Below the pieces are notes generated by a model that had not been told where the DNA came from, searched no databases, and worked only from the letters and a program-made list of their open reading frames with translations. Source: UBA9339 sp964535195 (GTDB lineage Bacteria > Pseudomonadota > Gammaproteobacteria > UBA9339). Taken from it: DNA of 30,859 bases. Where the stretch lies: NCBI GenBank assembly GCA_964535195.1, contig CAZHSI010000017.1:1-30859 (forward strand), given 5' to 3'. Position 1 is the stretch's first letter; each line of letters starts with the position of its first letter. Below, one piece after another: positions 25,151 through 30,859 of the stretch. The translations under genes and the position numbers were made by a program.

Positions 25151-26263
25151 CTACACTCCTAGCACGTAATAAACCATAGCAAAAATACCATCAACAACCA
25201 CTAACATAATAAGACTACTAACAACTGCTTGAGTCGTAGTTCTACCAACCGCCTGAGCCCCAAAGTTGGTTTTTATACCATGCAAACAGCCGGTACTTGC
25301 AATAACCAAACCCAAAACAAAAACTTTAATTAAACCACCAATATAATCTACTGGTGCAATAGCTTCGTACAAACGGTGCACAAAAGAATCGGCGGTATAA
25401 CCCAAAGAAAGCATAACCACTAAACAACCTAATAAGCCAAAAATAATAAAGAACACTTCCAATATTGGTGTTACCAACGTCGTCACTAAAACTCTGGGGA
25501 TAACTAGAAAACGAATAGAGTTGAGCCCCATTGTTTCCAAGGCATCGATTTCTTGGTTGATTTTCATCGTACCTATTTCAGCAGCAAAAGACGACGCCGT
25601 TCTACCAGCTAATAATACCGAGGTTAATAATGGCCCCATTTCTCTTACTAAACCAAGGCCAACCAAATCTACCATATAGATTTGTGCCCCAAAATTTGCA
25701 AAAGATGGTGCTGCCTGAAAAGTTGAGATCAAACCAATTAAAAAACCAATAAGAGCAACGATAGGTAATGCCTGTGGTCCTGTATCATCAGCAATTCTTA
25801 AAAAATCGCCAAAACGAATTTTGGCAGGTTTTAATAGTGAAAAAAATAGATGATACGATAATTGTCCTAAAAAAATCACGTTATCTTGCAAGTTTTTTAG
25901 CGTATTTACCGTAATATGACCCAGTTTTTCTGGAAATCTTTGACGCAACGCCCCATCACCACTTACATCATCTGGATGTTCGTCAATATAGCTTAGAAGC
26001 TGCTGAAAAGCTGGCTTTAGTCCTAAAATAGTGCAATTTTTATGGTTTTCGTTTTGTTTTCGTTGCAGAGTGTTTATTAAAGCAAATCCAGCACCATCAC
26101 AATAATCAACTGCATTAAGGTCAAGTAATAATTCACGAGGAGCTTGCCGCGTTATTTCAGCGACACATGACTGCCAGATTTTAGCAACATTATCGATATC
26201 TAGTCTTCCAGAAAAAGCTATCTTGATCGTATCTGGCGCTATTTTTTCACTACTGAACTCCAT
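25151..26263 (-). CDS. mlaE: MlaE permease fused to an N-terminal STAS (MlaB-like) domain
   Basis: A 370-residue fusion. Residues 1-100 form a STAS domain (IKIAFSGRLDIDNVAKIWQS, LLLDLNAVDYCDGAGFALIN) and take the place of separate MlaB. Residues 130-370 are the MlaE permease with FGDFLRIADDTGPQALPIVA, GLGLVREMGPLLTSVLLAGR, GTMKINQEIDALETMG and five or so membrane helices. The STAS loop reads CDGAG with no Ser or Thr at the usual position, so it is unlikely to be phosphorylated. It starts the mla operon; AAGGAAG is the ribosome site. A repeat copy ends directly upstream. Confidence 0.95.
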   Translation of the reverse strand: MEFSSEKIAPDTIKIAFSGRLDIDNVAKIWQSCVAEITRQAPRELLLDLNAVDYCDGAGFALINTLQRKQNENHKNCTILGLKPAFQQLLSYIDEHPDDVSGDGALRQRFPEKLGHITVNTLKNLQDNVIFLGQLSYHLFFSLLKPAKIRFGDFLRIADDTGPQALPIVALIGFLIGLISTFQAAPSFANFGAQIYMVDLVGLGLVREMGPLLTSVLLAGRTASSFAAEIGTMKINQEIDALETMGLNSIRFLVIPRVLVTTLVTPILEVFFIIFGLLGCLVVMLSLGYTADSFVHRLYEAIAPVDYIGGLIKVFVLGLVIASTGCLHGIKTNFGAQAVGRTTTQAVVSSLIMLVVVDGIFAMVYYVLGV

Positions 26264-26281
26264 GGTTACACTTCCTTAAAA

Positions 26282-26408
26282 TATACCGCTCGTAAAATCA
26301 ACTTTAGGCTCGCTACGTGGCTCGGTCAAGGGAGATAATCTTTACCCCTCCCCTTTGACAACTCCCCTTTGCTTTGTTATGCGAAAGACCACGTGGAACA
26401 AATTTAAA
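26282..26408 (+). repeat. Dispersed repeat family, copy C
   Basis: Starts ATACCGCTCGTAAAATCAAC at 26283 and continues TTTAGGCTCGCTACGTGGCT, an inner inverted pair (TCAAGGGAGA ... CCCCTCCCCTTTGA), TTGCTTTGTTATGCGAAAGA and CCACGTGGAACAAATTT. It aligns block by block with copy A. It lies between ssrA and mlaE. Confidence 0.85.
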
Positions 26409-26518
26409 CTTAGCTTTACTACCCCTATGAAAAATAAGGGTGCCTTACATGAATTTAATTTATGAGTGTCATCGTTCCACCCGATACAAATTTGCACTTT
26501 GAAGCACGAAGGTGTATC

Positions 26519-26901
26519 TGGTGGAGGCGGCGGGAATTGAACCCGCGTCCGCAAATTCTCTACCTTTGGTACTACATGCGTAGTTCATCTTGGCTTTAAC
26601 TAGTTGCTACTGATGAACAAGAAAAACAACTAGCTAGTTTAGTTTAATACTGATAGTCATGGCACCAAACACGCCATAACTACAGGCTTATATATATGAC
26701 CGTCACTATAAAACGCATAAGCACATTTTACGAACGGGTAAAGCTTTAAGCAGCTTTACGAGCAAACGCGTTAGCATCGTTACGAGCTAACTTTTTGTTA
26801 CGTTTAGCGTTTATTTTGTTTATAGCCATATTTTACGAGAAAGACTATTTCCTCGGCATGCACCTCGAGCTTCGCAATCTACGTCGAGACCGATCGCCCC
26901 C
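26519..26901 (-). ncRNA. ssrA: tmRNA (one-piece)
   Basis: Transfer-messenger RNA rescues stalled ribosomes. The 5' end GGGGGCG (26901-26895) pairs with CGCCTCC before the ACCA 3' end (one G-U pair). The 3' part has the T-arm GCGGGTTCAATTCCCGC with encoded CCA (26519-26521), and the 5' part has AUCGGUCUCGACG. The tag frame most likely resumes at GCU 26808 and ends at UAA 26746-26748. That gives 20 residues, beginning AKRNKKLARND and ending FARKAA: long and very basic compared with the E. coli ANDENYALAA. The resume codon is inferred. SmpB is not in the window. Confidence 0.93.
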
Positions 26902-26911
26902 GATATCCATA

Positions 26912-26917
26912 AGTATA
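26912..26917 (-). promoter_or_regulatory. -10 box of ssrA
   Basis: TATACT on the reverse strand lies 10 bases upstream of the predicted tmRNA 5' end. The -35 position falls inside the hup terminator stem and has no good match. Confidence 0.5.
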
Positions 26918-26921
26918 ACAC

Positions 26922-26960
26922 ATAAAAAAAAATACCGCACGTTTTCATTAAAGTGCGGTA
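26922..26960 (-). terminator. Rho-independent terminator of the HU gene
   Basis: On the reverse strand TACCGCAC (26960-26953) pairs with GTGCGGTA (26940-26933) across a 12-base loop, followed by a run of nine T. It separates the HU gene from ssrA. Confidence 0.9.
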
Positions 26961-26992
26961 CTTTTGGGTACGACATAAAACCAAAAGAAGAG

Positions 26993-27397
26993 TTATTTAG
27001 CAATATCTTTAATCTTCTTTAATGCTTTAATTTTAACAATGTTACGCGCAGGCTTGGCAGCAAACATCATTTTTTCACCAGTAAAAGGATTAATACCTTC
27101 ACGTGCTTTGGTTGCTGGCTTATTAATTACTCTAAACTTGGCAACGTTAGGTAAGGTAAACTCCCCTGGACCGCCACGTTTTTTAAGATGTGCAGCTATA
27201 ATTTCAAATAAAGCATCAAACACACAATTAACGTCTTTTTTGCTAACACAAGTCATATCGGCAATAGCAGTTGCTACTTTTGACTTATTAAAGGGCTTGC
27301 TAACCTTAAGTGAACCAGCTGTCATGGGTTTAGAAACCTTTGCCTTGGGACTAGCTTTCTTAATGACTTTTTTACCTTTTTGCATTTTCTTTGGCAT
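26993..27397 (-). CDS. HU-family DNA-binding protein with Lys-rich N-terminal tail
   Basis: A 134-residue protein. Residues 1-38 are a basic Lys/Ala/Pro tail (KKVIKKASPKAKVSKPM). The HU/IHF domain follows: FNKSKVATAIADMTCVSKKD, FDALFEIIAAHL, and the beta-arm FRVINKPATKAREGINPFTG with the diagnostic Pro/Asn-Pro tip. Such tailed HU proteins are known in Coxiella and Legionella, where the tail adds non-specific DNA contacts; the tail may help compact the chromosome. AGAGGAG precedes the ATG and a clear terminator follows. It is a single-gene unit divergent from the aminotransferase gene. Confidence 0.93.
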   Translation of the reverse strand: MPKKMQKGKKVIKKASPKAKVSKPMTAGSLKVSKPFNKSKVATAIADMTCVSKKDVNCVFDALFEIIAAHLKKRGGPGEFTLPNVAKFRVINKPATKAREGINPFTGEKMMFAAKPARNIVKIKALKKIKDIAK

Positions 27398-27517
27398 AAA
27401 ACTCCTCTTATTTAAGTGGATAAATGTATTACTACGGCAGCAACAATACCATAAGTTTTAAAATATACTAGCTTTTTATAAAATTTTTATCTAGAAAAGC
27501 CGGGATAAATAAAGATT

Positions 27518-27545
27518 TTGACCTGTTATCTTTTTGCTATATAAT
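27518..27545 (+). promoter_or_regulatory. Sigma-70 promoter of the aminotransferase
   Basis: TTGACC (27518-27523), 16 bases, then TATAAT (27540-27545). It faces right toward the ATG at 27609. Confidence 0.8.
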
Positions 27546-27608
27546 CCTCAATCGTTTTTATATAAGTAACAAATACCCTATAAAAACCGTAGTGAGACAA
27601 ATAAACAC

Positions 27609-28898
27609 ATGACAACTCATAGACCAGCAAAATTAAAGCTGTCAAAACTAGCAAACGGTCTAACCTCCCTTTCGATAAGCAAACTATCTGAAAAAATAGA
27701 CGAAAAGAACCGCAAAGGACAAGATATTTGTAACTTTACCCTTGGAGATTTTTCCCCAAAATATTTCCCCATACCACAGAAGCTTGAAGAAGAAATCATA
27801 ACCGCTTATCACCAAAAACATACCAATTATCCATTTGTCGGTGGTATGCGGGAACTACGTGAGGCTATTGCTAAACACCTTAAACTATTTGGGCAGTTCA
27901 ACTACAAACCAAACGAAATTATTGTTACTAGCGGCGCTCGCCCATTAACTTATATTCTTTTTCGCACGGTAGTAAATCCCGGAGAAAAGATAATTTATAC
28001 TGTCCCATCATGGAACAATCAACACTTTATTTACCTTACCAACGCAACCCCTATAGTAATCTCGGCCAAACCAGAAAATAACTTTTTAGTAACAGCTAAA
28101 GACTTAAAGCCACATATAAAAAAGGCGGCCCTGATTACCCTAAACTCGCCGCTAAATCCTAGTGGTACTATATTTAACCAACAAACGCTTAAAGAGATTT
28201 TTGATTTAATTGTTACTGAAAACGAAAGAAGACTACAAAAGAAACAAAAACCATTATACATCTTCTTCGACATTATTTATTGGCTACTTATTTATAATGA
28301 GAATAAATGCACTAGCCCTCTCAAGCTTAATAAAAAAATCAGAAACTATGCTGTTTTTATCGATGGCATCTCCAAATGTTTTGCCGCCACGGGGGTAAGA
28401 TTAGGCTGGGCATTTGGACCACAACCAATAATTGAAAAAATGCGTTCAATGCTTGCTCACTTAGGGGCTTGGGCACCAAAACCAGAACAAATTGGTACGG
28501 CAAGATTTTTGCAAGACCACCAGGTGGTAGCTAACTTTATTAATAAGTTCAAGAAAGAGATCCTTATTCGATTAAATATCTTTTACACTGTCATCCAAGA
28601 ACTCAAAACCCAAGGTTATAAAGTAGATGCTATTGAGCCTCAAGGAGCCATCTATCTATCAATTAAATTTGATCTAATTGGCGCTAAAACTCAAAGCAAT
28701 AAAACCCTTAAAACTGTAGATGACATTCTAAATTATTTACTGGACGAAACCAAAATAGCCGTCGTACCATTTTATTTTTTTGGTATGAAAGAAACTTTAC
28801 CATGGTTCAGACTTTCAGTAGGAACCTGCAGTGTAGCAGAAGCCAAAAAAGCAACTGATCGTATTAGAAAATCTATTCATAGCTTGAAAATTAAATAG
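27609..28898 (+). CDS. PLP-dependent aminotransferase, class I/II (aspartate aminotransferase-like)
   Basis: A 429-residue fold-type I transaminase. The PLP Schiff-base Lys is Lys256 (DGISKCFAATGVRLGW). Asn183 (LNSPLNPSG), Asp221 and Tyr224 (FFDIIYW) contact the cofactor, Arg264 binds its phosphate, and the Arg of FRLSVG near 404 binds the substrate carboxylate. YPFVGGMRELREAIAKHL is the usual N-terminal motif. All catalytic residues are intact. The pattern fits the aspartate/aromatic aminotransferase group, but the substrate cannot be fixed from sequence. It has its own promoter, has a weak ribosome site, and converges on the barrel protein gene with a 34-base gap. Confidence 0.9.
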   Translation: MTTHRPAKLKLSKLANGLTSLSISKLSEKIDEKNRKGQDICNFTLGDFSPKYFPIPQKLEEEIITAYHQKHTNYPFVGGMRELREAIAKHLKLFGQFNYKPNEIIVTSGARPLTYILFRTVVNPGEKIIYTVPSWNNQHFIYLTNATPIVISAKPENNFLVTAKDLKPHIKKAALITLNSPLNPSGTIFNQQTLKEIFDLIVTENERRLQKKQKPLYIFFDIIYWLLIYNENKCTSPLKLNKKIRNYAVFIDGISKCFAATGVRLGWAFGPQPIIEKMRSMLAHLGAWAPKPEQIGTARFLQDHQVVANFINKFKKEILIRLNIFYTVIQELKTQGYKVDAIEPQGAIYLSIKFDLIGAKTQSNKTLKTVDDILNYLLDETKIAVVPFYFFGMKETLPWFRLSVGTCSVAEAKKATDRIRKSIHSLKIK

Positions 28899-28932
28899 CT
28901 ACGTTAACCAGTTAAACCATCGTCTGTTTCTA

Positions 28933-29973
28933 TCAAGTTATACGAAGAGTAAGCGTCTTATCCCCATATTCATTTACTTGGTCCTCTACCAAGCTTGCAC
29001 TACCTATGCGCTTAGGATTAGCAGGACATTGTGGTGGTTGCTCTGCTGCCAACTCATACCCCCCACCATCTTGCCGATCATATTGACACATAAGCCGGTA
29101 CGGTTTAACCGTTTTTGAATTATCTGATTTTGAGCTTTCTAACTCTGGGGCTGGTTTTGAAGTTTCTAACACCGGAAATGGCGGGTTACTTCGATAAATG
29201 GTATCAGCCATATGAGCAGCAACGCCACCAGGAGCAACACTTGAGGAAGCGCCAATTTTAAAGGCTATTTCTAAAAAAGCACGACTTCCTAACAACTTAT
29301 CTTTTTGCACACCTACCTCTAAATCCACCTTGTCGAGGATCCCGGAAGAATTATCTTTACTAAATAGGTTCTGTTTAAATTTAATTTTTACTCCTGGCAC
29401 GGTACCTGCGCCCTCAGAATCAAAATAATATCCTTCTACATAAGCGCTGGTTTTTTTAGAAAATTCATAGCCTACTTCACCCCCAAGCCCTGGCAAAATT
29501 TTAGCATAATAACTGCCATTATTTTTAACTCTCTCTCCTACTGGAATATAGACACTAGTGCCAAAAAACCAACGCCCAAGCCAATATTCCAAACCAAAAT
29601 TAATTCGATTAAAGTAATTACCATTACCAGTTTTCTTAAAATCAAAAGCAGTATAAACCCCATATAACTGCTGATCTTCTGGTAGCAAAAAACGATACCC
29701 TAAATAAAAACCACCATCAAAACTATTGTCAGAATAATTGTTCATTTTCACATTAGAGAATAATAGCTTATTATCTATGCTAATAAATGGAATAAAAGTA
29801 TCTGTTTCTAGCCCTGCTCTATTGTTATTTCCAGCAACGTGTGAAACCCCAACCTTAACGTAAGGAGAAATACCATCGGCTGCCTCGGCCTTTATGCCAT
29901 AAACTGCAGCAAAACAAAAAAGTAAGTTTAAAAAATAAGCTTTCTTTACATTTCTTTTTGATTTAAATAGCAT
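28933..29973 (-). CDS. Inverse-autotransporter (intimin/invasin-type) beta-barrel protein with short extension
   Basis: A 346-residue protein with signal peptide (KAYFLNLLFCFAAVYGIKAEA). Residues about 33-245 alternate aromatic and polar as in an outer-membrane barrel. The pattern QQLYGVYTAFDFK ... FNRINFGLEYWLGRWFFGTS ... YIPVGER matches the IAT_beta domain (PF11924) of intimins and invasins. In that family the barrel anchors large Ig-like domains on the cell surface. Here only a Pro/Ser-rich linker (ETSKPAPELESSKSDNSK) and a small tail of about 60 residues with two Cys (MCQYDRQ, PPQCPANP) follow. AGGAGA lies 7 bases before the ATG. The gene upstream on the same strand encodes a double-glycine-leader protein, so they may be co-expressed. 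Confidence 0.75.
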   Translation of the reverse strand: MLFKSKRNVKKAYFLNLLFCFAAVYGIKAEAADGISPYVKVGVSHVAGNNNRAGLETDTFIPFISIDNKLLFSNVKMNNYSDNSFDGGFYLGYRFLLPEDQQLYGVYTAFDFKKTGNGNYFNRINFGLEYWLGRWFFGTSVYIPVGERVKNNGSYYAKILPGLGGEVGYEFSKKTSAYVEGYYFDSEGAGTVPGVKIKFKQNLFSKDNSSGILDKVDLEVGVQKDKLLGSRAFLEIAFKIGASSSVAPGGVAAHMADTIYRSNPPFPVLETSKPAPELESSKSDNSKTVKPYRLMCQYDRQDGGGYELAAEQPPQCPANPKRIGSASLVEDQVNEYGDKTLTLRIT

Positions 29974-29999
29974 TTAATCATCTCCTAGATTTGAAACTC

Positions 30000-30026
30000 G
30001 TGGTGTGGTACTAAAAACCACACCAC
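30000..30026. other. Perfect 10-base hairpin between peptide and barrel genes
   Basis: GTGGTGTGGT (30000-30009) and ACCACACCAC (30017-30026) with a 7-base loop. It sits in the 70-base gap of the putative two-gene unit. There is no T-run on the leftward strand, so partial termination or mRNA stabilisation is more likely than full termination. Confidence 0.65.
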
Positions 30027-30043
30027 AAATTTTCTAACACCTA

Positions 30044-30325
30044 CTATTGACAAATATTCTTACGAACACGAGCGTGGTAAAGCACGCCTGCATCACCTTT
30101 CTCTCCATTTAAAGATGTATCATACTTTTCCATACTAATGACTGTAAGACCATCGGTTGTCGCCCCTACCTTAGCTGGATATAGTTCTGGACAAATAGAA
30201 GAATAGGAAAAACCATCACCTCCCTGCACAACTTTTTTTTCGGTATCAAAATAACAATCTCTTACCAACCAACAAGAATTACCACCAGCAACCTTACTAA
30301 CTTCAACATTTGACAAAAATTTCAT
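30044..30325 (-). CDS. Small Cys-containing secreted protein with double-glycine leader
   Basis: A 93-residue product. Residues 1-15 (MKFLSNVEVSKVAGG) match the bacteriocin-type leader at every diagnostic position: Leu -12, Ser -11, Glu -8, Val -7, Val -4, Gly-Gly at -2/-1. Cleavage would release 78 residues with four Cys (18, 24, 45 and 92), which could form two disulfides outside the cell, and no membrane helix. It is polar and aromatic (WLVRDCYFDTEKK, GDGFSYSSICPELYP), unlike pore-forming bacteriocins. It might be a secreted toxin, effector or adhesin partner. AGAGGAG precedes the ATG. The barrel gene follows after a hairpin. No peptidase-exporter is in the window. Confidence 0.72.
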   Translation of the reverse strand: MKFLSNVEVSKVAGGNSCWLVRDCYFDTEKKVVQGGDGFSYSSICPELYPAKVGATTDGLTVISMEKYDTSLNGEKGDAGVLYHARVRKNICQ

Positions 30326-30654
30326 ATATAAACTCCTCTAAAAAGTTATTTGATATTTCACTGGATTAAGAGCTTAACTATTTACCTCTTGCTTTACGCC
30401 TAAATCTGGCATAACCACGTTCGGTAAATTTTTTAATCTCTCACCATTCAAAATAGCTTGCGATTATTAAGAGTTGCTTATTTAATTATTAACAAAAGCT
30501 TAACTACATTTGTGCATGAATTAAGGTGTTTTTTTGCAATAAGAAAATCACAGATTTAAATATAGCAAAAAAAACCGATTATTTTTTAAAGTGATTATTA
30601 AATGTTCCTCAGCTAATATGTACATGCACACTGAAAAACTAGGTGAAAACATAT
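30326..30654. other. Divergent intergenic region between two leader-peptide genes
   Basis: Around 330 AT-rich bases between the leftward gene at 30044-30325 and the rightward gene at 30655. No ORF and no clear promoter hexamers. The shared upstream region makes co-regulation of both peptides possible. Confidence 0.4.
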
Positions 30655-30831
30655 ATGATAAACAAACTTAACGATTTATGTCCTGAAGAAATTAAGCTAG
30701 TTTATGCAGGAGCTAATAAAAAACAACTGACTTGGAGATTATTTCAGATAACTTTCGTAGGTGGTTATATACTTTACAAAGTTATCTCAGCTTTAGACAG
30801 AACAAAGGAAGCAACGAAAGTAAAAGAATAG
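30655..30831 (+). CDS. Small membrane peptide with AG-type processed leader
   Basis: From ATG at 30655 (Shine-Dalgarno AGGTG, 10 bases upstream; a GTG at 30643 is less likely) the product has 58 residues. The leader LNDLCPEEIKLVYAG has Leu -12, Glu -8, Ile -7, Val -4 and Ala-Gly at -2/-1, a variant of the double-glycine leader. The remaining 39 residues have one hydrophobic stretch (LFQITFVGGYILYKVISAL) with a GG pair and a basic/polar tail. Its size and shape are like class II bacteriocin precursors. It is divergent from another leader-bearing gene. I infer export by a C39-type transporter, which is not in the window. Confidence 0.6.
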   Translation: MINKLNDLCPEEIKLVYAGANKKQLTWRLFQITFVGGYILYKVISALDRTKEATKVKE

Positions 30832-30859
30832 TTAATTCACCCGAAACCCTATCTTAGGA

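Noticed and set aside
26342..26554. Reverse-strand ORF with a proline run beginning MRTRVQFPPPPP
   Set aside because: It starts within the tmRNA 3' end (the T-arm GGTTCAATTCCCGCC reads as VQFPP) and runs into a dispersed repeat. It is a shadow of ssrA.
26519..26560. tmRNA 3' end as a phage or island attachment site
   Set aside because: ssrA is a common integration site, but no integrase gene and no second copy of the 3' end lie in the window.
1..30859. CRISPR array or tRNA genes
   Set aside because: No regularly spaced direct repeats were seen. The only T-arm-like sequence I found belongs to ssrA.

Overview
The window looks like chromosomal DNA of an AT-rich gammaproteobacterium, probably a host-associated one near the Legionellales. 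Evidence: rarA and serS are adjacent in the same order and strand as in E. coli; ssrA is a one-piece tmRNA, not the two-piece alphaproteobacterial type; there is an AddB-like nuclease of a beta/gamma family; the HU protein has a Lys-rich tail as in Coxiella and Legionella; and a two-component pair resembles Legionella LqsS/LqsR. Decayed insertion sequences and dispersed palindromic repeats also suit a reduced, host-associated genome. The taxon is inferred; nothing here fixes genus or species.

Layout. 1-5116, signalling: an edge-truncated hypothetical gene, an HTH/S24-like regulator without catalytic residues, and a leftward operon of solute-binding protein, sensor kinase and LqsR-like regulator. 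5428-7670, a graveyard: an IS3-family remnant, a gene for a peptide with a double-glycine leader, and a broken ISNCY-like transposase. 7903-14107: an orphan OmpR/PmrA-type regulator, an AddB-like nuclease, a small lipoprotein, pyrG, and an unknown 169-residue protein behind a near-consensus promoter. 14290-26263, leftward housekeeping and envelope genes: mlaE-mlaF-mlaD-auxiliary lipoprotein-metK, aroK-rarA, serS, and lptF-lptG-PP-loop enzyme. 26519-28898: tmRNA, HU and an aminotransferase. 28933-30831: an intimin-type beta-barrel protein and two more small proteins with double-glycine-type leaders.

Two systems stand out. One is the operon at 1340-5116, where an orphan periplasmic binding protein is joined to an LqsS/CqsS-type kinase with a new sensor region and to an LqsR-type regulator with an enlarged receiver. 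The other is a set of three small genes with bacteriocin-type leaders, one of them just upstream of an inverse-autotransporter barrel. This suggests a C39-peptidase exporter elsewhere in the genome. In addition, a repeat family recurs between genes. Its end, TTTTACGAGNGGTAT or similar, lies just upstream of mlaE, mlaD and lptF and supplies the mlaD and lptF ribosome binding sites. A different repeat appears to have inserted in frame into the signal peptide of the Mla-linked lipoprotein.
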